Source of the DNA: Parerythrobacter aestuarii
Lineage (GTDB): Bacteria; Pseudomonadota; Alphaproteobacteria; Sphingomonadales; Sphingomonadaceae
Direction of reading: 5' to 3'
DNA length: 64,000 nucleotides
Assembly (NCBI RefSeq): GCF_030140925.1
Contig: NZ_JARBWD010000001.1
Coordinates: 1,798,001-1,862,000 of the forward strand
Part shown: positions 14,931 to 23,984 of the stretch, in pieces
Layout of the letters: the number at the start of each line of letters is the position of its first letter
Numbering within the stretch: the first letter of the stretch is position 1
Made by a program: the position numbers and the translations under genes
The notes under the pieces: generated by a model
The model's input: the letters and a program-made list of their open reading frames with translations, nothing else
Databases searched by the model: none
Told to the model about the DNA's origin: nothing

Positions 14931-17603
14931 ATGAGCACGACGGTCTATCCATTCGGCGGAAATGCGGCGTCGGACGACCCACGCGCGAAGGACAAGACCA
15001 TTGTTGGCGGCAAGGGTGCCAACCTTGCCGAAATGGCCAGCATCGGCCTGCCGGTCCCTCCCGGTTTCACCATCACCACCGAGGAATGCCTCGACTACCT
15101 CGCCAAGGGAGCAGATTTCTCGGACAAGCTGCGCGAAGACGTACGGCAGGCGCTCGGCCATATCGAAGCGACGGTCGGCAAGCGTTTGGGCGACAAGGAC
15201 GACCCGCTGCTGGTTTCGGTCCGTTCGGGCGCGGCGATTTCCATGCCGGGGATGATGGACACGGTCCTCAACCTGGGCCTCAATGACGCAACAGTTGAGG
15301 GACTTTCGAGGGTCAGCGGCGACGAACGCTTCGCCTGGGACAGCTATCGCCGTTTCATCCAGATGTATTCCGATGTCGTGCTCGGGCTCGACCATGGCCT
15401 GTTCGAGGAAGCGCTCGAAATCGCCAAGGAAGACAAGGGGCTATACGCCGATACCGAGATGTCGGCGGATGACTGGAAAGAGCTGGTTGCCGAATACAAA
15501 CAGATTGCCGAGGACGAGCGCGACGGGCAGCCGTTCCCGCAGGACGTGAACGAGCAGCTGTGGGGCGCGATCCGGGCCGTGTTCGACAGCTGGGACAGCG
15601 AGCGCGCCAAGGTTTACCGCCGCCTCAACGATATCCCGCACGACATGGGCACGGCAGTGAACGTCCAGGCGATGGTGTTCGGCAACATGGGCGACACTTC
15701 GGCCACCGGCGTTGCCTTCACCCGCGACCCCGCAACGGGCGAGAAGGCCTATTACGGCGAGTTCCTGATCAATGCGCAGGGCGAAGACGTCGTCGCCGGC
15801 ATCCGTACGCCGCAATATCTTACAAAGGCCGCGCGCGAAACCGCCGGGGCCGAGAAGGCGAGCATGGAAGAAGCCATGCCCGATGCCTATGCCGAGCTCG
15901 CCCGCGTGTTCGACCTGCTTGAGCGGCATTACCGCGACATGCAGGACATCGAGTTCACTGTCGAGCGCGGCACGCTGTGGATGCTGCAGACCCGCAGTGG
16001 CAAGCGGACCGCCAAGGCCGCCCTCAAGCTGGCCGTCGACATGGTCGGCGAAGGATTGATCAGCGAGGACGAAGCGATCCGGCGGGTCGATCCGATGGCT
16101 CTCGACCAGTTGCTCCACCCGACGCTCGATCCCGACGCGCCGCGCGATGTGCTCACCACCGGGCTGCCGGCGTCGCCCGGCGCGGCCTCCGGCAAGATCG
16201 TGCTCGATGCCGATACCGCCGAGCAATGGGCGGGGCGGGGCGAGAAGGTGATCCTTGTCAGGGTCGAGACCAGCCCTGAGGATATTCACGGCATGCACGC
16301 CGCCACCGGCATCCTCACCGCCCGCGGCGGGATGACCAGCCACGCTGCCGTTGTGGCGCGCGGGATGGGCCGGCCCTGTGTTTCCGGTGCCTCGGCAGTG
16401 ATGATCGCGCGGGAAGGGCGCACGCTCAAGATTGGCAATCGCGATCTCAAGGAAGGCGATGTCATCACCATCGATGGCGCTAATGGCCAGGTCATGGCAG
16501 GCGAAGTCGCCACCATTGAGCCAGAGCTGGCCGGGGACTTCGGCACGCTGATGGAATGGGCGGACAAGCACCGCCGCATGGGTGTGCGCACCAATGCCGA
16601 AACCCCTGCGGATTGCAAAATGGCGCGCCAGTTCGGGGCTGAGGGGATTGGCCTGTGCCGCACCGAACACATGTTCTTCGATGCCGAACGGATCAGCGCC
16701 GTTCGGCAGATGATCCTGGCCGAGAATGAGGCCGGGCGGCGCACGGCGCTGGCCAAGTTGCTCCCTGAACAGCAATCTGACTTCAAGGCGATCTTCGAAG
16801 TGATGACGGGCCTGCCGTGCACGATCCGCCTGCTCGACCCGCCGCTGCACGAATTCCTGCCGCATGGCGATGCCGAGTTCGAGGAGCTGGCGGCGGCGAC
16901 GGGGCATACAGTCGAGCATCTCAGGCGGCGCGCGGACGAGCTGCATGAATTCAACCCCATGCTCGGCCACCGCGGCTGCCGGCTCGGGATCACTTACCCC
17001 GAGATCTACGAAATGCAGGCGCGGGCGATCTTCCAGGCGGCTTGCGAAGTCGCCACGGAATCGGGCGAGGCTCCCGTTCCCGAGATCATGATCCCGCTGG
17101 TCGGGACCAAGCGCGAGCTCGAGATCCTGCGCGCGCTCGTCAACCGGGTGGCAAAGGAAGTCTTCGCGGAAACCGGCCAACAGGTCGATTACCTCGTCGG
17201 CACCATGATCGAGCTGCCGCGCGCTGCGCTGATGGCAGGCGAGATCGCCGAGGAAGCGCGGTTCTTCTCGTTCGGTACCAACGATCTCACCCAGACCACG
17301 CTGGGCGTCAGCCGCGACGATGCCGGGCGCTTCCTCACCCCATATGTTGAAAAGGGCATCTACGCCCGTGACCCCTTCGTCAGCCTCGATGTCGATGGCG
17401 TCGGGCAGCTTGTGCAGATGGGTGCCGAGCGGGGCAGGGCGACGAGGCCCAATATCAAGCTCGGAATTTGCGGCGAGCATGGCGGCGATCCGGCCAGCAT
17501 CGCATTCTGCGAAGAGGTTGGGCTCGACTACGTCAGCGCCTCACCCTACCGCGTGCCGATCGCGCGGCTGGCGGCAGCACAGGCATCGCTCAAGGCGGGC
17601 TAG
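14931..17603 (+). CDS. ppdK: pyruvate, phosphate dikinase
   Basis: 890 residues, full length. Converts pyruvate, ATP and phosphate to phosphoenolpyruvate, AMP and PPi (reversible), giving PEP for gluconeogenesis. N-terminal ATP-grasp domain (KTIVGGKGANLAEMASIGLP; SGAAISMPGMMDT), central swivelling domain with the phosphorylated His471 in GGMTSHAAVVARG, and C-terminal TIM barrel (GIGLCRTEHMFF; GTNDLTQTTLG; GICGEHGGDP). Start ATG follows AGAGGGA. Monocistronic; its stop overlaps the convergent methyltransferase stop by 4 bases. Confidence 0.97.
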   Translation: MSTTVYPFGGNAASDDPRAKDKTIVGGKGANLAEMASIGLPVPPGFTITTEECLDYLAKGADFSDKLREDVRQALGHIEATVGKRLGDKDDPLLVSVRSGAAISMPGMMDTVLNLGLNDATVEGLSRVSGDERFAWDSYRRFIQMYSDVVLGLDHGLFEEALEIAKEDKGLYADTEMSADDWKELVAEYKQIAEDERDGQPFPQDVNEQLWGAIRAVFDSWDSERAKVYRRLNDIPHDMGTAVNVQAMVFGNMGDTSATGVAFTRDPATGEKAYYGEFLINAQGEDVVAGIRTPQYLTKAARETAGAEKASMEEAMPDAYAELARVFDLLERHYRDMQDIEFTVERGTLWMLQTRSGKRTAKAALKLAVDMVGEGLISEDEAIRRVDPMALDQLLHPTLDPDAPRDVLTTGLPASPGAASGKIVLDADTAEQWAGRGEKVILVRVETSPEDIHGMHAATGILTARGGMTSHAAVVARGMGRPCVSGASAVMIAREGRTLKIGNRDLKEGDVITIDGANGQVMAGEVATIEPELAGDFGTLMEWADKHRRMGVRTNAETPADCKMARQFGAEGIGLCRTEHMFFDAERISAVRQMILAENEAGRRTALAKLLPEQQSDFKAIFEVMTGLPCTIRLLDPPLHEFLPHGDAEFEELAAATGHTVEHLRRRADELHEFNPMLGHRGCRLGITYPEIYEMQARAIFQAACEVATESGEAPVPEIMIPLVGTKRELEILRALVNRVAKEVFAETGQQVDYLVGTMIELPRAALMAGEIAEEARFFSFGTNDLTQTTLGVSRDDAGRFLTPYVEKGIYARDPFVSLDVDGVGQLVQMGAERGRATRPNIKLGICGEHGGDPASIAFCEEVGLDYVSASPYRVPIARLAAAQASLKAG

Positions 17604-18355
17604 CGCCAGCCAGTAAGTGTCAGGATTTCAAACACTTCGGTGACCTTTCCGTCATCGTCGCGCAAGGCATCGAACGCCGCTTCGGCGCGATTGAGACCTT
17701 CCCGAGTGATCGGCGAGGCGGGCGAAGCGAGGGAACGCGTCAAACCATGGTCACGCAGGTCGGAGAGCATACGCTGGAACGAGAGAAAGCGCACCCGGAT
17801 CGGGTAGCTGTCGACCACCTGTCGCTTGAACCCGGCACGCTGCAGAAGGCCTGACGCTGCCTGGTTGTCCACCAGCGGATGCATCCGCGCCGCCGGTCGC
17901 TCGCCATCCGCCGCCAGCGCCAGCTGGCGCAGTACCGGCTGGCTCCCGGCACCGGGGAAGGCGGCGATAAAAAGACCGTCATCCTTCAGCGCATTCCGCG
18001 CATGGATCAGCGCACCGGGCAGGTCGTTGACGTGGCCCAGGCCGAGCAAATGGATGATGAGGTCGAACATCGCGCTCGGCCCGGGTTGCTCCTCTTCGAA
18101 CTCGCCAAGCAATCCTGCCTTTCCTACACCTCCGCGTTGGCTTAACCATGGCGCTATGGTGTTGGTCGTATCGCCAATGATGAGCGAATGCGCGGGTTCG
18201 GCCCGCATGAATTCCAGACGCTCGACAATATCACTGGCGATAGTGCGCGTCAGGAAATCGGCTGCGTCATCACGACGTTGGCGCGACCGTGCTCGAGCGA
18301 ATTTGGCGGCACTTTGCCGACGCGAGAAAATTTGCGGAATCGAGCGCTCTTCCAT
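17600..18355 (-). CDS. SAM-dependent methyltransferase, BioC/NDUFAF5-like
   Basis: 251 residues. The opening IFSRRQSAAKFARARSR resembles the arginine-rich start of the NDUFAF5/BioC-like group common in alphaproteobacteria. The methyltransferase core is degenerate at motif I (SLIIGDTT) but keeps the FDLIIHLLGLGHVNDLPG segment and the LKDDGLFIAAFPGAGS strand-loop typical of this group. NDUFAF5 homologs hydroxylate or methylate respiratory complex I subunits; that role here is inference. Divergent from comF with 54 bases between starts. Confidence 0.8.
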   Translation of the reverse strand: MEERSIPQIFSRRQSAAKFARARSRQRRDDAADFLTRTIASDIVERLEFMRAEPAHSLIIGDTTNTIAPWLSQRGGVGKAGLLGEFEEEQPGPSAMFDLIIHLLGLGHVNDLPGALIHARNALKDDGLFIAAFPGAGSQPVLRQLALAADGERPAARMHPLVDNQAASGLLQRAGFKRQVVDSYPIRVRFLSFQRMLSDLRDHGLTRSLASPASPITREGLNRAEAAFDALRDDDGKVTEVFEILTLTGWR

Positions 18356-18409
18356 GGCTGCGCCCTGCCGTGCCCAAGGCGCAATGGCAAGCGATGCGGG
18401 TATTCACGC

Positions 18410-19219
18410 ATGAGCTCCGCGCAACTTCTGATGAATTCGCTGAGGCCTGTGGTGGACTTCGTCTATCCGCCTCGTTGTCCCTTGTGCGGCGACGCAATCG
18501 AGCAGCAAAGTGGCCTGTGTGTCGGGTGCTGGAGCGGCCTTGTCATCCCCGCCGAGCCACAATGCGCAACTTGCCAGCGACCGCTCGATCCGAGAACAGC
18601 TGGAGCGGGCACCATGTGTGCACCATGCCTTGCCGTTCCGCCCCGCCATGCAGGCATTGCAGCCGCCACGCTTTACAACGACGCCTCGCGCAAGCTGGTC
18701 CTCATGTACAAGCATGGCCGCAGGATTGCCCTTGCGAAGTTGATGGCGCGTCTCATGACGTCCCGCCTGGGCCGCCTGGAAGAGGGCGCGCTTTTGATCC
18801 CGGTTCCATTGCATCGCTGGCGATTGTGGCGCCGCGGCTTCAACCAGGCAGCACTGCTGGCGCGGGAAATATCTGCCTTGACCTCGGCAGAACTGGCGGT
18901 CGGGTTGATGCATCGACGGATTTCCACGCCATCGCTGGGCGGACTCGGACGCAAGGCACGGGAGAAAGCGCTGACAGGTGCAATCGTTGTTCCCGAGCCT
19001 GCAAAGTCGAAGCTGGAAGGTGCGTCCGTGGTCCTCGTGGACGACGTACTCACCAGCGGCGCGACCAGCGATGCCTGCGTCAACGCCTTGCTCAAGGCTG
19101 GGGCAGGATCGGTGCGGATCGCGTGCTTTGCAAGAGTGCTGGCTGGGGAACCTGGCGGGACCGGTTTCTCGCAGGAAAACGAAACGCCCGAGGCCGCTAG
19201 GACCTCGGGCGCCACGTGA
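18410..19219 (+). CDS. comF: ComF family protein (amidophosphoribosyltransferase-like)
   Basis: 269 residues from ATG 18410. Two cysteine pairs at the N-terminus (Cys23/26 and Cys37/40) and further pairs at Cys52/55 and Cys70/73 form the ComF zinc-binding region; the phosphoribosyltransferase domain carries LIPVPLHRWRLWRRGFNQ and the PRPP-binding loop VVLVDDVLTSGAT. Homologs act in DNA uptake for transformation, but many non-competent bacteria keep the gene. A GCCCGAGG/CCTCGGGC hairpin (19188-19212) overlaps the 3' end of the frame. The codons upstream of 18410 remain open but carry no family signal. Confidence 0.88.
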   Translation: MSSAQLLMNSLRPVVDFVYPPRCPLCGDAIEQQSGLCVGCWSGLVIPAEPQCATCQRPLDPRTAGAGTMCAPCLAVPPRHAGIAAATLYNDASRKLVLMYKHGRRIALAKLMARLMTSRLGRLEEGALLIPVPLHRWRLWRRGFNQAALLAREISALTSAELAVGLMHRRISTPSLGGLGRKAREKALTGAIVVPEPAKSKLEGASVVLVDDVLTSGATSDACVNALLKAGAGSVRIACFARVLAGEPGGTGFSQENETPEAARTSGAT

Positions 19220-19266
19220 CGAAAACTGTAGAACCCGGCGGCCGTCCCCCGATGGCCGCGCGAGGG

Positions 19267-19421
19267 TCCTGTCCCTCATCGTCTGTTCCGAAAGCGGCAT
19301 CACCCCCATGATGCGGTGCCTTCGGCTTACCCCCTGAACCTGGCTTCTTACAGGCCGGAATTCCGGTGGACGACACATTCATGCCGTAACGGAAGGTGTT
19401 CCATTCATCTGCCCGACAGGA
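19267..19421 (+). ncRNA. ssrS: 6S RNA candidate
   Basis: No gene fits 19220-19520. The stretch GACGACACATTCA (19369-19381) matches a conserved part of the 3' half of E. coli 6S RNA, and GTTCCGAAAGCGGC (19285-19298) resembles its 5' closing stem. The predicted fold is right: TCCTGTC (19267-19273) pairs with GACAGGA (19415-19421), and TTCCG plus GCGGCAT (19286-19300) pair with ATGCCGT plus CGGAA (19381-19394), enclosing a central region with CCCCTGAACCTGG. 6S RNA mimics an open promoter and binds sigma-70 RNA polymerase in stationary phase. Motif match is from memory; a covariance search would settle it. Ends are approximate. Confidence 0.72.
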
Positions 19422-19520
19422 AAGTGGGATTGCGCGGCTCGTCCTATTTTGGCACCGCTCTGTGGTGTTCCTGCAACAAAACTGTCGCATTGATCCAATT
19501 GCCCAGAGGAGACCGACAAG

Positions 19521-19904
19521 GTGAGTAATAGCGATAATGCGCTGCTTCGCGAGAGTGGTACGGTCTTCATGCCGAAATTCGACCCAGTGTCAGGTCTTCT
19601 GACAGCGGTGGTGCAGCACGCTGAGACCAACGCCGTACTGATGGTTGCCTTCATGAATGCGGAAGCACTGGCGGCCACTCGTGAAACCAAGGTAGCGCAC
19701 TTCTACTCTCGGTCTCGTCAGGCTCTTTGGCAGAAAGGCGAAACATCGGGCAACACACTGCGAGTCACAGACATTCTCGTAGATTGCGATCAGGACGCGC
19801 TGGTCCTGAAAGCCCTGCCCGGCGGACCAACCTGTCATACAGGGGCATCGTCCTGCTTTTATCGCGTCCTCGGTGATAGTACTCTCGCCCCCGTCAAGTC
19901 TTGA
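19521..19904 (+). CDS. hisI: phosphoribosyl-AMP cyclohydrolase
   Basis: 127 residues; opens the adenine ring of PR-AMP in the third step of histidine synthesis. Stand-alone HisI, as usual in alphaproteobacteria where HisE is separate. Family motifs: [31 protein letters not shown], the metal-binding DCDQDALV and the [11 protein letters not shown] cysteines. GTG start at 19521, fixed by GAGGAG about 9 bases upstream. No other his genes nearby. Confidence 0.95.
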   Translation: MSNSDNALLRESGTVFMPKFDPVSGLLTAVVQHAETNAVLMVAFMNAEALAATRETKVAHFYSRSRQALWQKGETSGNTLRVTDILVDCDQDALVLKALPGGPTCHTGASSCFYRVLGDSTLAPVKS

Positions 19905-19919
19905 CCTTTACGTAAAGGT
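19904..19919. promoter_or_regulatory. perfect 16-base palindrome, candidate MerR operator
   Basis: ACCTTTACGTAAAGGT is perfectly self-complementary and lies 17 bases before the MerR-family start, overlapping a TTGACC -35-like hexamer at 19901-19906. MerR regulators bind dyads inside the promoter spacer, so autoregulation is plausible. No good -10 element was found. Confidence 0.5.
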
Positions 19920-19936
19920 TAGATAGCAAAAGCGAC

Positions 19937-20389
19937 ATGGCAAACGTCGCTGCAACAGACTCGCGAAACCGATCAAGCACCCATGGTGGCGCTCATCTCG
20001 ATCGCCCGGACAAGCTCGAGCGCGAGCAATACAGCATTTCCGATCTGACGACCGAGTTCGAATGCACCGCCCGTGCGCTCCGCTTCTACGAAGACGAAGG
20101 GTTGATAAACCCGTCGCGCGTCGGGCTGGCGCGGGTTTATTCCAAGCGTGACCGGGCAAGACTGGCGTGGATCATGCGGGCCAAGAACGTCGGCTTCAGC
20201 CTGGGGGAGATCAAGGAAATGATCGACCTCTACGACCTCGGCGATGGTCGGGTGGAGCAGCGCCGGGTGACGATCGAGAAGTGCAAGACCCACATCGCCA
20301 AGCTCAAGCGCCAGCGCGCCGATATCGATTCCTCCATCAAGGAACTCACTGAATTCGTCGCTCAGATCGAGAAACTCGACCTGGGCTGA
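19937..20389 (+). CDS. MerR family transcriptional regulator
   Basis: 150 residues. Winged-helix DNA-binding domain YSISDLTTEFECTARALRFY followed by EDEGLINPSR, then FSLGEIKEMIDLYDLGDG and a C-terminal coiled coil (about 105-148) for dimerisation. No cysteine metal site near the C-terminus, so a metal sensor is unlikely. It lies just upstream of an acyl-CoA dehydrogenase gene, like the LiuR-type MerR regulators of branched-chain and fatty acyl-CoA catabolism; that assignment is inference from context. Confidence 0.9.
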   Translation: MANVAATDSRNRSSTHGGAHLDRPDKLEREQYSISDLTTEFECTARALRFYEDEGLINPSRVGLARVYSKRDRARLAWIMRAKNVGFSLGEIKEMIDLYDLGDGRVEQRRVTIEKCKTHIAKLKRQRADIDSSIKELTEFVAQIEKLDLG

Positions 20390-20425
20390 CCAGTCCCCTG
20401 AAACCCCTTTCGCCAAGGAACCAAA

Positions 20426-22231
20426 ATGCCGATCTACACCGCGCCGACCCGCGACACCCGCTTCGTGGTCAACGAACTGCTCGACCTCGCCAGCTTCGGT
20501 AACTTGCCCGGCTTTGAGAACGCTACGCCGGACATGATCGACACGGTCATTAACGAAGCCGGCAAGTTCTGCGCCGAGGTGCTGGCCCCGCTCAACCAGA
20601 GCGGCGACCAGGAGGGCTGCACACGGCATGAAGACGGCTCTGTCACCACGCCGAAAGGTTTCAAGGAAGCCTTCGACCAATATCGCGAAAGCGGCTGGGG
20701 CACGATTTCGCAGCCGGAGGAATTCGGCGGGCAAGGCATGCCGCATGTCATGGGCTTCGTGATCGAGGAATTCGTGGCAACGTCCAACCAAGCCTTCGGT
20801 ATGTATCCGGGCCTGACCACCGGGGCCGTCTCCGCCCTGATCGCCAAGGGTTCGCCCAAGCAGCAGGCGACCTACCTGCCGAAAATGGTTTCGGGCGAAT
20901 GGCTCGGCACCATGAACCTGACGGAGCCGCATTGCGGCACCGACCTCGGCATGATCCGGACCAAGGCCGAACCGCAGGCGGACGGCTCCTATGCCATCAC
21001 CGGCACCAAGATCTTCATTTCGGCCGGCGAGCATGACCTGACCGAGAACATCATCCACCTCGTCCTCGCCAAGACCCCGGACGCGCCCGATAGCTCGAAG
21101 GGGATCTCGCTGTTCGTGGTGCCCAAGGTGCTGGTCAATGACGACGCTTCGCTGGGCGAGCGCAACGCGGTCAGCTGCGGCTCGATCGAGCACAAGATGG
21201 GCATCCACGGCAACGCCACCTGCGTCATGAACTATGACGGGGCGAAAGGCTGGATGGTCGGCGAGGAAAACAAGGGTCTCGCCGCCATGTTCATCATGAT
21301 GAACGCGGCGCGCCTCGGCGTCGGCATCCAGGGTCTCGGCCAGGCCGAAGTCGCTTACCAGAATGCCGTCGCCTATGCGCTCGACCGGCGTCAGGGCCGC
21401 GCGTTGACCGGTCCCGCCGATCCCGAAGCCAAGGCCGATCCGATCTTCGTCCACCCCGACGTGCGCCGCATGCTGATGGACGCCAAGGCCTTTACCGAGG
21501 GGCAGCGCGCGCTGTGCCTGTGGGGCGCTTTGCTGGTCGATCTCGCGCACAAGGCGCCGACCGAGGAAGAACGCGCCGACGCCGATGCGCTGATCGGCCT
21601 GCTGACCCCGGTCATCAAGGGCTATGGCACCGACAAGGGCTATGAAGTCGCCACCAACATGCAGCAGGTCTTTGGCGGCCACGGCTATATCGAGGAATGG
21701 GGCATGAGCCAGTTCGTGCGCGATGCCCGCATCGCCATGATCTACGAAGGCACCAACGGCGTTCAGGCAATGGACCTGTGCGGTCGCAAGCTCGCACAGA
21801 ATGGCGGCGCTGCGGTGCAGGCCTTCTTCAAGCTGGTCGGCGAAGAGATCGAAGCGGCCAAGAGCGACGCAACGCTCGCTCCGCTGGCAGAGGCGCTGGG
21901 CAAGGCGCTGAACGAACAGCAGGCGGCTACGATGTGGTTCATGCAGAATGCCATGACCAATCCCAACAACCTCGGGGCCGGCGCGCATAACTACATGCAC
22001 ATCATGGGGATCGTGACGCTCGGCCTGATGTGGCTGCGGATGGCCAAGGTGTCGCTGGAGAAGCTGGCCGGTGAGCCCGAAGACAAGGCCTTCTACGAAG
22101 CCAAGCTCGCCACGGCGCGCTACTACATGGATCGCTTCATCCCCGAAGCCGGCGCGCTGCGCCGCAAGCTCGAAGCCGGTGCCGACAGCATGATGGCGCT
22201 GGGCGAAGAGGCGTTCCAGACGGCAGCCTGA
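20426..22231 (+). CDS. acyl-CoA dehydrogenase, 600-residue DmdC/FadE-like type
   Basis: 601 residues, FAD-dependent dehydrogenase of the long group with an extra C-terminal domain (the family that includes DmdC, methylmercaptopropionyl-CoA dehydrogenase). Visible: MNLTEPHCGTDLG flavin-contact motif, GTKIFISAGEHDL, KMGIHGNATC, QVFGGHGYIEEWGM and the active-site region IYEGTNGVQAMDL. Substrate range cannot be read from sequence; general fatty-acyl oxidation is likely. Start ATG preceded by AAGGA. Behind MerR with 36 bases between, followed by a strong terminator. Confidence 0.93.
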   Translation: MPIYTAPTRDTRFVVNELLDLASFGNLPGFENATPDMIDTVINEAGKFCAEVLAPLNQSGDQEGCTRHEDGSVTTPKGFKEAFDQYRESGWGTISQPEEFGGQGMPHVMGFVIEEFVATSNQAFGMYPGLTTGAVSALIAKGSPKQQATYLPKMVSGEWLGTMNLTEPHCGTDLGMIRTKAEPQADGSYAITGTKIFISAGEHDLTENIIHLVLAKTPDAPDSSKGISLFVVPKVLVNDDASLGERNAVSCGSIEHKMGIHGNATCVMNYDGAKGWMVGEENKGLAAMFIMMNAARLGVGIQGLGQAEVAYQNAVAYALDRRQGRALTGPADPEAKADPIFVHPDVRRMLMDAKAFTEGQRALCLWGALLVDLAHKAPTEEERADADALIGLLTPVIKGYGTDKGYEVATNMQQVFGGHGYIEEWGMSQFVRDARIAMIYEGTNGVQAMDLCGRKLAQNGGAAVQAFFKLVGEEIEAAKSDATLAPLAEALGKALNEQQAATMWFMQNAMTNPNNLGAGAHNYMHIMGIVTLGLMWLRMAKVSLEKLAGEPEDKAFYEAKLATARYYMDRFIPEAGALRRKLEAGADSMMALGEEAFQTAA

Positions 22232-22277
22232 TCCCGAGTCGCAGCGTCACGCTGGGGTTTCGTTATTGAAGTACATG

Positions 22278-22313
22278 CGCGGGGTGCCTTGTTTATGGGG
22301 CATCCCGCGTTTT
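22278..22313 (+). terminator. rho-independent terminator of the acyl-CoA dehydrogenase operon
   Basis: CGCGGGGTGCC (22278-22288) pairs with GGCATCCCGCG (22299-22309), an 11-base stem with one G-T wobble and a 10-base loop, followed directly by TTTT. Confidence 0.8.
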
Positions 22314-22396
22314 GGTGCTGGATCGACGTTTCAAAGAGCCGATGCGAAGGTAGCAGGACGGCTCGATGTAGGAAAATGCTGAGTGTAGCAGCCCCA

Positions 22397-22981
22397 TCAC
22401 GGTTGCAGGCTTTCCTTCCATTCGCGGCAGAATGATCGCTCGTCCGGATTCGACTCCGGATACGGTGCGTTTCGCCAATAGCGGGCCGCCATCTCCTCGA
22501 ATGCGCATGATAGTTCCGGCGTCAACAGCGTTTCGCCGGAGATGGGTCCGCCGCATTGCGGATAAACCTCTTCGAGCTTGATCGCTACAGTTCGGCGGAA
22601 ATGCTTGACTTGCTCTGAATTCGACTGATCGAAGAACGCTGGACCAAACTGCACGTAGCGCTCTCTCGGATCATCGAAGGAATTGCCGGGAAAGCACGTG
22701 GGTGTCTGCAAGAACATCGAAAGCGAGTGCTCACCCACCAGGTCAGGTGCTTCATACCGCACAGTGACATGCACTTGCTCGTTGCAGGCGGACATCGACC
22801 CCCAATTGACAGGATGACCAGTCGGAAACGTCACGCCAGTTTCGCTACAGCCAACCCATTGGCCACGCTCAAACGTAACATTCTGACCGGAGGGTAGCCG
22901 TCCCGACGGTTCGACTCGAACCACATCTGAGGGAAGTTGCTCACGCGGTAGAATCGATGGCACGGTCCAGAACGCCAACAC
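22397..22981 (-). CDS. hypothetical membrane-anchored protein downstream of cysK
   Basis: 194 residues if started at GTG 22981. The frame is open upstream through an evident signal anchor (TLRRIFLSLAAIAVLAFW) up to the cysK stop, but has no ATG, GTG or TTG there; an ATT at 23035, 8 bases after a GGAGG inside the cysK end, would give a complete anchored protein. Six cysteines in the body suggest disulfides outside the cytoplasm. Less GC-rich than its neighbours. No family recognised. Confidence 0.6.
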   Translation of the reverse strand: MLAFWTVPSILPREQLPSDVVRVEPSGRLPSGQNVTFERGQWVGCSETGVTFPTGHPVNWGSMSACNEQVHVTVRYEAPDLVGEHSLSMFLQTPTCFPGNSFDDPRERYVQFGPAFFDQSNSEQVKHFRRTVAIKLEEVYPQCGGPISGETLLTPELSCAFEEMAARYWRNAPYPESNPDERSFCREWKESLQP

Positions 22982-23038
22982 AGCAATCGCTGCAAGGCTA
23001 AGAAAGATCCTGCGAAGCGTGACTGAGCGAGTAATGCC

Positions 23039-23959
23039 TCACTCCTCCGGCAGGAAGTCCGGCACGCTCAGATACCGTTCACCGGTATCGTAGTTGAAGC
23101 CCAGCACCCGCGAGCCGGCGGGCAGCTCCGGCAGCTTCTTGGCAATCGCCGCCAAGGTTGCGCCTGAAGAAATCCCGACCAGCATCCCTTCTTCGGCGGC
23201 GCAGCGGCGGGCCATTTCCTTGGCGGCGTCGGCATCCACGGGGATCGCCCCGTCGATCGCCTGAGTGTGCAGGTTCGCCGGGATGAAGCCCGCGCCAATA
23301 CCCTGGATCGGGTGCGGGCCGGGCTGGCCGCCGTTGATGACGGGGGAAAGCTCGGGCTCGACGCCATAGGCCTTAATCCCGCTCCAGTGGCGCTTGAGCT
23401 CCTCGGCGCAACCGGTCAGGTGTCCCCCGGTACCGACGCCCGTGATCAGCACATCGATCGGCGTGTCCTTGAAGTCGGCGAGGATTTCCTGCGCGGTGGT
23501 GCGGACGTGGACCTTCCAGTTGCTTTCGTTATCGAACTGGCTCGGCATCCAGGCGTTCTCGGTCAGCTCGACCAGCTCGGTCGCGCGTTCGATCGCGCCC
23601 TTCATCCCCTTGGCTTTGTCGGTCAGGTCGAAGCTCGCGCCATAGGCCAGCATCAACCGCCGCCGCTCGAGGCTCATGCTTTCGGGCATGACCAGGATCA
23701 ACTTGTAACCCTTGACCGCGGCGACCATGGCGAGGCCGATGCCGGTGTTGCCGCTGGTCGGCTCGATGATGGTACCGCCCGGCTTGAGCGCGCCCGAAGC
23801 CTCGGCATCCTCGACCATGGCGAGCCCGATCCGGTCCTTGATCGAGCCGCCGGGATTGGAGCGCTCCGATTTCACCCATACCTCGTGATCCGGGAACAGC
23901 TTGCTGAGGCGGATGTGCGGGGTGCCGCCGATGGTAGCGAGAATATTGTCGGCTTTCAT
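23039..23959 (-). CDS. cysK: cysteine synthase A
   Basis: 306 residues from ATG 23959 (GGGAGAGAG upstream). PLP-dependent O-acetylserine sulfhydrylase making cysteine from O-acetylserine and sulfide in the cytosol. PLP lysine Lys41 in [12 protein letters not shown], substrate loop [10 protein letters not shown], and the phosphate-binding [10 protein letters not shown] glycine loop are intact. Frame is open further upstream, but that region belongs to the intergenic gap and MFS gene end. Followed in the same reading frame, just past its TGA, by the anchored unknown protein. Confidence 0.95.
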   Translation of the reverse strand: MKADNILATIGGTPHIRLSKLFPDHEVWVKSERSNPGGSIKDRIGLAMVEDAEASGALKPGGTIIEPTSGNTGIGLAMVAAVKGYKLILVMPESMSLERRRLMLAYGASFDLTDKAKGMKGAIERATELVELTENAWMPSQFDNESNWKVHVRTTAQEILADFKDTPIDVLITGVGTGGHLTGCAEELKRHWSGIKAYGVEPELSPVINGGQPGPHPIQGIGAGFIPANLHTQAIDGAIPVDADAAKEMARRCAAEEGMLVGISSGATLAAIAKKLPELPAGSRVLGFNYDTGERYLSVPDFLPEE

Positions 23960-23984
23960 GGTCTCTCTCCCGGGGGTTGAAGGC

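Noticed and set aside
15441-17480. Long open frame of 679 codons on the minus strand inside ppdK
   Set aside because: Exactly antisense to a highly conserved gene, with His/Asp/Arg-rich low-complexity translation typical of GC-rich shadow frames; no domain and no ribosome binding site.
19188-19212. GCCCGAGG/CCTCGGGC hairpin at the end of comF as a terminator
   Set aside because: No T-run follows on the plus strand and the stop codon lies after the hairpin; on the minus strand a T-rich stretch follows, but no gene there needs it.
19973-22000. Minus-strand open frame of 675 codons opposite the MerR and acyl-CoA dehydrogenase genes
   Set aside because: Shadow frame; the plus-strand genes have full family motifs and good starts.
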